Origin: Oscillospiraceae bacterium
GTDB taxonomy: Bacteria; Bacillota; Clostridia; Oscillospirales; Ruminococcaceae
DNA length: 6,539 nucleotides
Direction of reading: 5' to 3'
Assembly: GCA_020024235.1 (NCBI GenBank)
Contig: JAHHUA010000098.1
Coordinates: 1-6,539, forward strand
Part shown: positions 1-5,767 of the stretch, piece after piece
Layout: each line of letters opens with the position of its first letter
Position numbering within the stretch: the first letter of the stretch is position 1
Translations under genes and position numbers: made by a program
Notes under the pieces: model-generated
Database searches by the model: none
What the model was told of the DNA's origin: nothing
The model's input: the letters and a program-made list of their open reading frames with translations, nothing else

Positions 1-1
1 C

Positions 2-7
2 TATAAT
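2..7 (+). promoter_or_regulatory. possible -10 box for the acetyltransferase gene
   Basis: A perfect TATAAT lies at the left edge, 8 bases ahead of the ribosome site. A transcript from it would start at about 13-15, giving an almost absent 5' leader. The matching -35 would lie outside the window, so this cannot be confirmed; AT-rich DNA makes chance matches common. Confidence 0.25.
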
Positions 8-14
8 ATATTTT

Positions 15-20
15 GGAGGT
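15..20 (+). promoter_or_regulatory. ribosome binding site that fixes the TTG start of the acetyltransferase
   Basis: GGAGGT ends 7 bases before the TTG at 28, which is ideal spacing. The in-frame TTG at 13 overlaps this site and so cannot be the start it serves. This makes TTG 28 the likely initiation codon. Confidence 0.75.
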
Positions 21-27
21 GATTTTT

Positions 28-579
28 TTGGAATTTAATACCCAAAGACTTGCCATTAAATTAGCTTTCCCCGGAGAAGAAGAAAAAATCCTTATGTTTT
101 ATGAAAAAAACAAGGAATTTTTAAAGGACTATGAAATTGAAAAACCTGATAATTTTTACACATTGGATTTTCAGCATAAAATGCTTGCCACTGAAATAAT
201 CAATACATTAAAAGGAGTTTCCTATCGTTTTTACATATATGAAAAAGATAATTTTGATAAAATTATCGGCACTTTTTCTCTTGGTTTTATTACCGGAGGC
301 TGCCTTCAAAATGCAGTACTTGGTTATAAAATGGATAAGGATTATACCAACAAAGGTCTGATGACAGAAGCTTTAAAGGTAGGAATAAAATATGCTTTTG
401 AAAATCTGGGTCTACATAGGCTTGAAGCTTATGTTATGCCTAAAAATGTATGTTCATCAGCGGTTATGACAAAACTCGGCTTTAAAAATGAGGGTATTTG
501 CGAAAAATATATACAGATTAACGGAAAATGGGAAGATCATTATAGATATTCCCTAATTAATGCTCATTTTTCTTATTAA
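28..579 (+). CDS. GNAT family N-acetyltransferase, RimJ/RimL type
   Basis: Probable cytoplasmic acetyl-CoA-dependent N-acetyltransferase of 183 residues, a normal length for the RimJ/RimL (Acetyltransf_3) group. The opening FNTQRLAIKLAFP resembles the usual T-x-R-L-x-L-R start of these proteins. Beta strands around residues 70-85 and 95-102 precede the acetyl-CoA pyrophosphate-binding motif A near 105-115 (TNKGLMTEA); only the second half of the usual R/Q-x-x-G-x-G/A is clear. The C-terminal part carries the typical N140-x-x-S...LGF (N140, S143/S144, then KLGFKNEG) and a final ...YSL strand. The TTG start at 28 is chosen because GGAGGT lies 7 bases upstream; starting at the earlier TTG would place the ribosome site inside the gene. 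Members acetylate ribosomal-protein N-termini, antibiotics, polyamines or other amines. The substrate here cannot be read from sequence, and the glycolytic neighbour, 141 bases away, gives no hint. Confidence 0.85.
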   Translation: MEFNTQRLAIKLAFPGEEEKILMFYEKNKEFLKDYEIEKPDNFYTLDFQHKMLATEIINTLKGVSYRFYIYEKDNFDKIIGTFSLGFITGGCLQNAVLGYKMDKDYTNKGLMTEALKVGIKYAFENLGLHRLEAYVMPKNVCSSAVMTKLGFKNEGICEKYIQINGKWEDHYRYSLINAHFSY

Positions 580-720
580 TAATAAACCATTGAATTATTT
601 AAAAATTAGGTTTAAAATAGAATTGTTAAAGAATATATTTATTATTCTCATATGTTTATAAAATATGCTGAAAGATTAATTTTGTTTCTTTTTTTGGCTT
701 AAATATTAAGGAGTGATTTT

Positions 721-1905
721 ATGTATAATAAAATGTCAATCGAAAATATTGATGTTAAAAGTAAAAAGGTTCTTGTGAGATGTGATTTTAATGTTCCGCT
801 TAAAGACGGAGTAATTTCTGATGACACAAGAATTGTTGCATCTCTCCCAACTATTAAATATTTATCCGACCATGGTGCAAAAGTAATTCTCTGCTCTCAT
901 TTAGGCAGACCAAAGGGTGAATTTTCAGCTGAGTTTTCTTTATCTCCTGTAGCTAAAAGACTTTCCGAACTTCTTGGCAAAGATATTCCGCTTTCCAAAG
1001 ATGTTGCCGGAGAAGATACTGCGGCTATGGCAGCAAAACTCAATGACGGCGATATTATGATTATGGAAAATGTCCGCTTTGAAAAGGGTGAAACTAAAAA
1101 TGACAGAGCTCTTTCCGAAAAAATGGCTTCTTTGGCTGATATTTTCGTAAATGATGCTTTTGGAACAGCTCACAGAGCTCATTGCTCCACAGCAGGTGTT
1201 GCCGAATTTTTGCCATCTGTTTGCGGTTATCTCATTCAAAAAGAAATTAAAATTATGGGTGATGCCTTATCAAACCCCGAAAGACCCTTCATTGCTATTT
1301 TGGGTGGTGCTAAAGTTTCCGATAAAATCGGTGTAATCACAAACCTTATTGAAAAGGTTGACACAATTATTGTGGGCGGCGGTATGGCTTATACATTTAA
1401 AAAAGCTCAGGGTCAAAATATAGGAAACAGCCTTTGTGAAGAAGATAAACTGGAGCTGGCTAAGGAACTTATTGAAAAAGCACAGGCTAAAGGTGTTAAA
1501 CTTCTGCTTCCCGTTGATGATGTAATTGCAGATAAATTTGACAATGACGCTAACAGCAAGGTGTCAGAAGGCGATATTCCGGAAGGCTGGATGGGTGTTG
1601 ACATTGGTCCTAAGACTCAAAAGCTTTATGCAGATGCCATTAAATCTGCTAAAACTATTGTTTGGAATGGACCTATGGGTGTATTTGAAATGCCAAACTT
1701 TGCCGTTGGAACCTGTGAAGTTGCAAAAGCAGTAGCCCAAAGCGGTGCAGTTTCTATTATCGGCGGCGGTGATAGTGCCTCAGCAGTTACAAAGCTGGGA
1801 TTTGCAGACAAGATGACACATATTTCCACAGGCGGCGGAGCTTCCTTGGAATTTCTTGAAGGTTTGGAACTTCCGGGAATTGCCTGCCTTCAAGACAAAC
1901 AATAA
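721..1905 (+). CDS. pgk: phosphoglycerate kinase
   Basis: Cytoplasmic glycolytic enzyme (EC 2.7.2.3) that transfers phosphate from 1,3-bisphosphoglycerate to ADP, giving ATP and 3-phosphoglycerate. Its 394 residues match the bacterial norm. The N-domain shows RCDFNVPL (20-27, substrate-binding D22 and N24), R37, SHLGRPKG (59-66), ENVRFEKGE (116-124, R119) and NDAFGTAHRAH (144-154, R152). The C-domain shows GGAKVSDK (195-202), GGGMAYTF (219-226), WNGPMGVFE (315-323), the nucleotide-binding GGGDS (348-352) and STGGGASLE (369-377). No key residue is missing. ATG 721 is preceded by AAGGAG (708-713) with 7 bases of spacing; a second in-frame ATG at 733 has no ribosome site of its own. tpiA begins 12 bases after the stop, so the two are almost certainly one transcript. 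The lower-glycolysis gene gap, which often precedes pgk, is absent; the 141-base upstream gap has no convincing promoter. Confidence 0.99.
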   Translation: MYNKMSIENIDVKSKKVLVRCDFNVPLKDGVISDDTRIVASLPTIKYLSDHGAKVILCSHLGRPKGEFSAEFSLSPVAKRLSELLGKDIPLSKDVAGEDTAAMAAKLNDGDIMIMENVRFEKGETKNDRALSEKMASLADIFVNDAFGTAHRAHCSTAGVAEFLPSVCGYLIQKEIKIMGDALSNPERPFIAILGGAKVSDKIGVITNLIEKVDTIIVGGGMAYTFKKAQGQNIGNSLCEEDKLELAKELIEKAQAKGVKLLLPVDDVIADKFDNDANSKVSEGDIPEGWMGVDIGPKTQKLYADAIKSAKTIVWNGPMGVFEMPNFAVGTCEVAKAVAQSGAVSIIGGGDSASAVTKLGFADKMTHISTGGGASLEFLEGLELPGIACLQDKQ

Positions 1906-1907
1906 TC

Positions 1908-1912
1908 GGTGG
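1908..1912 (+). promoter_or_regulatory. ribosome binding site that decides the tpiA start
   Basis: GGTGG, a one-base variant of GGAGG, ends 5 bases before ATG 1918. The alternative in-frame GTG at 1909 lies within it and has only AT-rich sequence upstream, so ATG 1918 is preferred. Confidence 0.6.
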
Positions 1913-1917
1913 ATAAA

Positions 1918-2685
1918 ATGAGCAGAAATATTATTATTGCAGGCAACTGGAAGATGAATAAAACTTCTTCGGAGGCTGCTAAACTTATAAAGGAAATAAA
2001 GGAAAAGCTTCCGACTTCCGAAAATAAATTTATTGTTTGCCCTCCTTTTACTGCTTTGGAAAAAGTCTGTGAACTATCCAAAGAAAGTATTATTGAAGTT
2101 GGTGCCCAAAACTGTCACTGGGAAGAAAAAGGTGCATTTACAGGGGAAATTTCTCCTCTAATGCTAAAGGAAATCGGTGTCAAATATGTAATAATAGGTC
2201 ACTCCGAAAGAAGAACATATTTCGGTGAAACCGATGAAACCGTCAACAAGCGTCTTAAAGCTGCTTTAAACTATGGACTTACACCGATTTTGTGTGTAGG
2301 GGAGTCTTTGGAAACAAGAGAAGCGGGAAATACAAAAACTCTTATTAAAAATCAGATTACCCAGGATTTAAAAGATATTTCCAAAACTGACTGCGAAAAA
2401 CTTATAATTGCTTATGAGCCTGTTTGGGCAATAGGTACAGGCAAAACTGCCACAGCTGAGCAGGCTGAGGAAATCTGTCTGTTTATAAGGGAAACTCTTT
2501 CAGAGCTTTACAGCAAAGACTGTGCTGAAAAAACTCATGTACTTTATGGCGGTTCTATGAACGAAAAAAATGCGAAAGAACTTCTTTCAATGCCTAATAT
2601 TGACGGAGGTCTTATTGGCGGAGCAGCTTTAAAAGCTGATTCAATTACAGAAATTCTTAAAATTTCAAACAATATAGCAAAATAA
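1918..2685 (+). CDS. tpiA: triose-phosphate isomerase
   Basis: Interconverts dihydroxyacetone phosphate and glyceraldehyde 3-phosphate (EC 5.3.1.1) in the cytoplasm as a TIM-barrel enzyme. From ATG 1918 the protein has 255 residues, close to the usual 250. N10 and K12 sit in AGNWKMN (8-14); the electrophile H95 is in IGHSERR (93-99); the catalytic base E167 is in AYEPVWAIGTGKT (165-177), which also forms the mobile loop; the phosphate-binding strands are YGGSM (210-214) and DGGLIGGA (229-236). YGGSM replaces the more usual YGGSV, and DGG the usual DGA; both are conservative. With this start the catalytic residues fall at the conventional numbers. A GTG at 1909 would add three residues (MDK) but overlaps the ribosome site. 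It follows pgk by 12 bases, a common pairing (the two are even fused in Thermotoga), and is followed by a large hairpin starting at its stop codon. Confidence 0.99.
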   Translation: MSRNIIIAGNWKMNKTSSEAAKLIKEIKEKLPTSENKFIVCPPFTALEKVCELSKESIIEVGAQNCHWEEKGAFTGEISPLMLKEIGVKYVIIGHSERRTYFGETDETVNKRLKAALNYGLTPILCVGESLETREAGNTKTLIKNQITQDLKDISKTDCEKLIIAYEPVWAIGTGKTATAEQAEEICLFIRETLSELYSKDCAEKTHVLYGGSMNEKNAKELLSMPNIDGGLIGGAALKADSITEILKISNNIAK

Positions 2686-2690
2686 AACTC

Positions 2691-2736
2691 ACACAGGCTC
2701 CTGCAAAATCACAAAAGATAATGCAGGAGCCTGTGT
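2691..2736 (+). terminator. perfect 15-bp hairpin after tpiA, possible terminator or mRNA end structure
   Basis: ACACAGGCTCCTGCA (2691-2705) and its exact complement TGCAGGAGCCTGTGT (2722-2736) flank a 16-base loop. No T-run follows directly on the + strand, so it is not a textbook terminator. However, A-rich ACTC/GAGT (2687-2690 with 2742-2745) and AAA/TTT can extend the stem to a TTTT at 2748-2751. Read on the - strand, the hairpin is followed after three bases by TTTTATTTT, a better U-tract, though no - strand gene needs it. It could end the pgk-tpiA transcript or protect its 3' end. Confidence 0.5.
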
Positions 2737-2756
2737 CAGCAGAGTAGTTTTGCTGA
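2736..2756 (+). repeat. second small inverted repeat beside the tpiA hairpin
   Basis: TCAGCA (2736-2741) pairs with TGCTGA (2751-2756) around a 9-base loop. It is mutually exclusive with the extended form of the preceding hairpin, because both use the 2742-2751 region or its flanks. A T-rich tract follows only about 20 bases later (2777-2789). Confidence 0.35.
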
Positions 2757-2786
2757 TAGCTGAAATTTCTTACCCATTGTTTTATT

Positions 2787-2814
2787 TTTACATAATTGAT
2801 TTTGCTGTTATAAA
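2787..2814 (+). promoter_or_regulatory. predicted extended -10 promoter for gpmI
   Basis: TTTACA (2787-2792, 5 of 6 to TTGACA) is followed, after 16 bases, by TATAAA (2809-2814). A TG one base ahead (2806-2807) makes an extended -10, TGTTATAAA. Transcription would start near 2821, leaving a leader of about 95 bases that can fold. It lies downstream of the tpiA hairpin, which suits separate expression of gpmI. Confidence 0.55.
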
Positions 2815-2829
2815 ACAGAAAAACCTAAT

Positions 2830-2865
2830 TACTGTCATATAAAAATTATTTTTGAAACGGCAGTA
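2830..2865 (+). repeat. AT-rich stem-loop in the gpmI leader
   Basis: TACTGTC (2830-2836) can pair with GGCAGTA (2859-2865), one pair being G-U, and AAAAA/TTTTT (2841-2845 with 2849-2853) can form an inner stem. It lies in the predicted 5' leader of gpmI. The fold is imperfect and no known riboswitch class is recognised. Confidence 0.3.
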
Positions 2866-2882
2866 TGTAAACACATAAATTC

Positions 2883-2895
2883 GCACTATCAGTGC
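2883..2895 (+). repeat. small hairpin just before the gpmI ribosome site
   Basis: GCACT (2883-2887) and AGTGC (2891-2895) flank ATC, giving a 5-bp stem. It ends 8 bases before the GGAGAT ribosome site (2904-2909), close enough to affect translation or mRNA stability, but it is also short enough to arise by chance. Confidence 0.35.
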
Positions 2896-2916
2896 TGTTG
2901 ACTGGAGATATTTAAA

Positions 2917-4434
2917 ATGAAAAACACTCTTGCACTTGTAATATTGGACGGATTTGGCATAGGGGAAGACCGCCCTTATAATGCCATTACCAATGCGGAA
3001 ATTCCCACTATTAAAAAACTCTTGGAAACCTGTCCCAAAACCTGTCTTGGAGCTTCTGGCTTAGATGTAGGCCTTCCCCATGGGCAAATGGGCAATTCAG
3101 AAGTAGGACACACCAATATAGGAGCCGGCAGAATTGTTTATCAAAGTCTGACCCGTATCACAAAAAGCATAAATGACGGGGATTTTTTTCAAAATGAAGC
3201 TTTACTTTCCGCTATGGAAAATGCAGCTAGAAATAATAATGCCCTGCATATAATGGGACTATTGTCAGATGGAGGTGTTCACAGCCATATTGAACATTTA
3301 TACGGTCTTTTAAAATTTGCCAAAACTAAAAATGTGGATAGGGTTTATATTCATGTTTTTACAGATGGCAGAGATGTTTCACCTACTTCGGGAATTAATT
3401 TTATTAAAGATTTGGAAAATAAAACAGCTGAAATCGGTGTGGGAAAAATTGCCACTGTTTCCGGCAGATACTATGCTATGGACAGAGATAAACGCTGGGA
3501 CAGACTTCAAAAAGTTTATGATTTAATAGTAAATGGCAAAGGCAAAACTGATAAAAATGCAGTTTCAATTATAGAAAAATCCTATAAAGAAAATATTACC
3601 GATGAATTTATTGTACCTACAGGAATTGAAGGTTTTCAGCCTATCAAAAACTCTGACAGCGTAATTTTTTATAATTTCCGCCCTGACAGAGCCAGAGAAA
3701 TCACATCTGCTTTGACACAGGATAATTTTGACGGTTTTGAAAGAAAAAAAGGCAAACTTAATATAAACTTTGTAGCTATGACCGAATATGATGCGGATTT
3801 TAAAGGTATAAACATAGCTTTCAAACCTGAAACTTTAAAAAACACTTTGGGAGAATATCTTTCTGCCAATGGAAAAACTCAACTTCGTATAGCAGAAACA
3901 GAAAAATATGCTCATGTTACCTTTTTCTTTAATGGCGGGGAAGAAACCGAATACAAAAACGAGGACAGGATTTTGGTAAAATCTCCCGATGTGGCAACCT
4001 ATGACTTAAAACCGGAAATGAGTGCTTATGAAGTTACGGAAAAAGTTACTCAGGCTATAGAAAGCGGAAAATATGATGTAGTTATATTAAATTATGCCAA
4101 CTGTGATATGGTAGGTCATACCGGTGTACTTTCAGCCACAATAAAAGCTGTGGAAGCTGTGGACAACTGTCTTAACAAACTGCTTAATTCAGTTGACAAA
4201 GTGGGAGGAAAGGCTATTATTACCGCAGACCACGGAAATGCTGATATTATGGAATGGGAGGACGGCTCACCTTTTACTCAACACACCACAAACCCTGTGC
4301 CTTTTATTATATACAATAACCCCTGCAAATTAAAATCGGGAGGAGTTTTAGCTGATATTGCCCCAACCATATTGGATATATTAAATATGCCTAAACCTTT
4401 TGAAATGACAGGTACATCACTTATTTTAAAATAA
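2917..4434 (+). CDS. gpmI: 2,3-bisphosphoglycerate-independent phosphoglycerate mutase
   Basis: Interconverts 3- and 2-phosphoglycerate (EC 5.4.2.12) by a phosphoserine intermediate, using two Mn2+ ions; an alkaline-phosphatase-superfamily enzyme unrelated to the cofactor-dependent mutase. Its 505 residues match the Bacillus/Clostridium enzymes. All expected residues are present: D11 in ILDGFG; the phosphorylated S61 in GNSEVGH; H122 in GGVHSH; D153 in TDGRDVSP; R184 and R190 in SGRYYAMDRD; R255 and R258 in NFRPDRAR; K330 in ETEKYAHV; metal ligands D397 and H401 in NCDMVGHTG, D438 and H439 in TADHGNAD, and H456 in TQHTTNP. The phosphatase domain is split by the phosphotransferase domain (about 75-310), as in the family. 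ATG 2917 has GGAGAT 7 bases upstream. It acts right after Pgk in the pathway but is separated from tpiA by 231 bases with a hairpin and a predicted promoter, so it is probably expressed at least partly on its own. eno does not follow. Confidence 0.99.
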   Translation: MKNTLALVILDGFGIGEDRPYNAITNAEIPTIKKLLETCPKTCLGASGLDVGLPHGQMGNSEVGHTNIGAGRIVYQSLTRITKSINDGDFFQNEALLSAMENAARNNNALHIMGLLSDGGVHSHIEHLYGLLKFAKTKNVDRVYIHVFTDGRDVSPTSGINFIKDLENKTAEIGVGKIATVSGRYYAMDRDKRWDRLQKVYDLIVNGKGKTDKNAVSIIEKSYKENITDEFIVPTGIEGFQPIKNSDSVIFYNFRPDRAREITSALTQDNFDGFERKKGKLNINFVAMTEYDADFKGINIAFKPETLKNTLGEYLSANGKTQLRIAETEKYAHVTFFFNGGEETEYKNEDRILVKSPDVATYDLKPEMSAYEVTEKVTQAIESGKYDVVILNYANCDMVGHTGVLSATIKAVEAVDNCLNKLLNSVDKVGGKAIITADHGNADIMEWEDGSPFTQHTTNPVPFIIYNNPCKLKSGGVLADIAPTILDILNMPKPFEMTGTSLILK

Positions 4435-4464
4435 TATAATTTTATAAATGTTTATAAAAAAGTA

Positions 4465-4493
4465 TTGTTATTTTAAAATAATTGTATTATAAT
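4465..4493 (+). promoter_or_regulatory. strong sigma-A type promoter for the small acidic membrane protein
   Basis: TTGTTA (4465-4470), a 17-base spacer and a perfect TATAAT (4488-4493) predict a start near 4500. The gene begins 35 bases later. The spacer is largely a 14-bp palindrome (4468-4481). This is the best-looking promoter in the window. Confidence 0.65.
4468..4481. repeat. 14-bp perfect palindrome in the promoter spacer
   Basis: TTATTTTAAAATAA reads the same on both strands and sits between the -35 and -10 of the promoter above, overlapping the last three bases of the -35. That is a usual place for a repressor operator. It is pure A+T, so chance is a real alternative in DNA of this composition. 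Confidence 0.35.
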
Positions 4494-4511
4494 TGAATAA
4501 GAGAATATAAT
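4482..4511 (+). promoter_or_regulatory. second, overlapping promoter for the same gene
   Basis: TTGTAT (4482-4487), an 18-base spacer and a perfect TATAAT (4506-4511) would start transcription near 4518, only a few bases before the AGGAGG ribosome site. It overlaps the promoter at 4465-4493; both or only one may be used. Confidence 0.4.
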
Positions 4512-4534
4512 ATACTTTAAAGGAGGATTTTATT

Positions 4535-4819
4535 ATGAAAAACGGAAAATTTTTAGCTGTTCTGGCTCTTATTATTGCTGCAGGTGCTGCTTTATTAGCT
4601 GCATTACCTTATATTAAGAAAAAATTGTCATGTTCATGCTGTGATGATTGCGATTCCTTGGATGATTTTGATGATTTTGAATATGTTGCAACTGATGTAA
4701 ATGAAGAATGCAAAGAAGATGAAGACACCGACTGTACAGATGAAGAAATTCCTTCCGAAGAAATGGAAACAATGGAAGAATCATCTTCTGAAGATGAGGA
4801 AATTAAAAACCAGGACTAA
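4535..4819 (+). CDS. small membrane-anchored acidic Cys-containing protein, function unknown
   Basis: I do not recognise a family. The 94-residue protein starts at an ATG with a perfect AGGAGG (4521-4526) 8 bases upstream and has strong promoter matches, so it is very likely real and well expressed. Residues 6-27 form one hydrophobic Ala/Leu-rich helix, followed by a KKK stop-transfer patch (28-30). There is no lipobox and no clear signal-peptidase site, so it is probably a single-pass anchor; with the positive patch after the helix, the tail is more likely cytoplasmic (inference). A Cys cluster C33, C35, C36, C39 (C-x-C-C-x-x-C) comes right after the membrane, with two further Cys at 59 and 67. 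Residues 37-94 are extremely acidic: by my count 29 Asp/Glu after residue 30. Metal or cation binding, or a disordered scaffold, are possible. It stands alone between gpmI and a terminator, so its neighbours do not explain it. Confidence 0.8.
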   Translation: MKNGKFLAVLALIIAAGAALLAALPYIKKKLSCSCCDDCDSLDDFDDFEYVATDVNEECKEDEDTDCTDEEIPSEEMETMEESSSEDEEIKNQD

Positions 4820-4859
4820 TGAAATTTTAATTTTTTTAAAATTAATTTCAAACATAATT

Positions 4860-4892
4860 AGGGATATTTGCATAAAAGCAAATATCCCTTTT
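4860..4892 (+). terminator. intrinsic (Rho-independent) terminator
   Basis: AGGGATATTTGC (4860-4871) pairs exactly with GCAAATATCCCT (4878-4889) around a 6-base loop ATAAAA, a 12-bp stem. TTTT follows (4889-4892, its first T being in the stem). It lies 40 bases after the small acidic protein gene and should end its transcript. The next gene therefore needs its own promoter or read-through. Confidence 0.85.
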
Positions 4893-4907
4893 AACTGTAT
4901 TTTTAAA

Positions 4908-4916
4908 TATTATAAC
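4908..4916 (+). promoter_or_regulatory. weak -10-like element for the EFR1-type gene
   Basis: TATTATAAC contains TATTAT (4908-4913) and TATAAC (4911-4916). It lies between the terminator and the ribosome site, where a promoter is expected. No good -35 is found at the right distance (upstream bases belong to the terminator), so this is only a position guess. Confidence 0.2.
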
Positions 4917-4958
4917 TCACAGTGCAGACAGTAATTTAAAATTGCAAAGGAGAAAATT

Positions 4959-5738
4959 ATGAGAAAAAAAGTATATGCAATATATTTTTCCCCAACCGGA
5001 AATTCAAAAAAATCTGCTCTTTACGTAGCAAAAGCATTTTCCGATGATATTACGGAAATTGACATTACAGTAGCCAACAAACAGCCTATTCCACAAAAAT
5101 TCGGAATAGGAGATATTGTTATTTTTTCTGCTCCTGTTTACGGCGGAAAAATTTTAAAGGAAGCTAAAGAAAGATTTAAGAAATTTACAGGTGAAATTAC
5201 ACCTTGTGTTATTATTGCAAGTTATGGGAACCGCCATTATGACAATGCCTTAATTGAAATGTCCGATATGGCTATTTCTCAGGGATTTATTCCTGTTGGA
5301 TATGCTGCTTTAGTGGGCAGACATACTTTTGGACAAATCGAAGTAAACCGCCCTGATAATAATGATTTAGAAGAAAACATACATTTTGGAGAAAAAATTT
5401 CAGACAAACTGAATCGTTATGACTTTTCCATTCCCCTTATCCCCGGAGATCCGGAATACGAAAGTATTGAAAAAGGGGGAACAGGCGGAAAATTCAGACC
5501 TCTTACCGATACTTTTTCCTGTATAGATTGTAAATTATGTGCTGTAAACTGCCCAATGCAGGCAATAAATTATGATAATGTTTCTAAAATTGACAATGAA
5601 CTTTGTATTTCCTGTTTCAGATGTATCAGAAACTGCCCCACCGGTGCCAAAAATATGAATGAGGAAAATTACATAGCCTTTGCAGAAGAATTTACCCAAA
5701 AACTTTCCCAAAGCAGACCTAATGAATACTTTATATAA
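4959..5738 (+). CDS. EFR1-type flavodoxin/ferredoxin fusion protein
   Basis: A 259-residue cytoplasmic electron-transfer protein with two modules. The N-terminal flavodoxin-like half (about 3-160) opens with the FMN phosphate loop FSPTGNSKK (10-18). It continues with the loop motif FSAPVYGGK (about 56-64) and a YGNRHYDNAL segment (about 89-98), all typical of flavin-binding flavodoxin folds. The C-terminal half has two complete [4Fe-4S] motifs: C188-x2-C191-x2-C194-x3-C198-P and C216-x2-C219-x2-C222-x3-C226-P. This order and length fit the EFR1 family of clostridial proteins. A low-potential shuttle from ferredoxin clusters to FMN is the natural inference; partners and substrates are not known from sequence. 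ATG 4959 has AAAGGAG (4946-4952) 6 bases upstream. It follows an intrinsic terminator, so it starts a new unit. The next gene begins 29 bases downstream with no terminator, suggesting co-transcription. Confidence 0.93.
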   Translation: MRKKVYAIYFSPTGNSKKSALYVAKAFSDDITEIDITVANKQPIPQKFGIGDIVIFSAPVYGGKILKEAKERFKKFTGEITPCVIIASYGNRHYDNALIEMSDMAISQGFIPVGYAALVGRHTFGQIEVNRPDNNDLEENIHFGEKISDKLNRYDFSIPLIPGDPEYESIEKGGTGGKFRPLTDTFSCIDCKLCAVNCPMQAINYDNVSKIDNELCISCFRCIRNCPTGAKNMNEENYIAFAEEFTQKLSQSRPNEYFI

Positions 5739-5767
5739 ATTTAGGTAATTTTTGAGGAGTTACAATT

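Noticed and set aside
631..647. GAATA/TATTC inverted repeat after the acetyltransferase gene
   Set aside because: A five-base A/T-dominated stem with no following T-run is too weak to call a terminator.
623..664. Possible pgk promoter: TTGTTA at 623 and TATAAAAT at 657
   Set aside because: The two boxes are 28 bases apart; with correct spacing, TTGTTA pairs only with a poor TCTCAT at 646. The region is too AT-rich to call a promoter.
940..1239. 99-codon open frame on the - strand inside pgk
   Set aside because: It lies wholly antisense to the conserved pgk motifs and has no recognisable protein features; it is a by-product of pgk codon use. The other short frames inside pgk, tpiA and gpmI were dropped for the same reason.
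4821..4849. GAAATT/AATTTC inverted repeat with a T-run after the small protein gene
   Set aside because: The stem is only six mostly A-T pairs with internal mismatches; the strong terminator 11 bases later explains transcription ending.
4701..4934. 77-codon + strand frame overlapping the small acidic protein
   Set aside because: It is the +1 shadow of the acidic codons (GAA/GAT read as Lys/Met), has no ribosome site and runs through the terminator hairpin.
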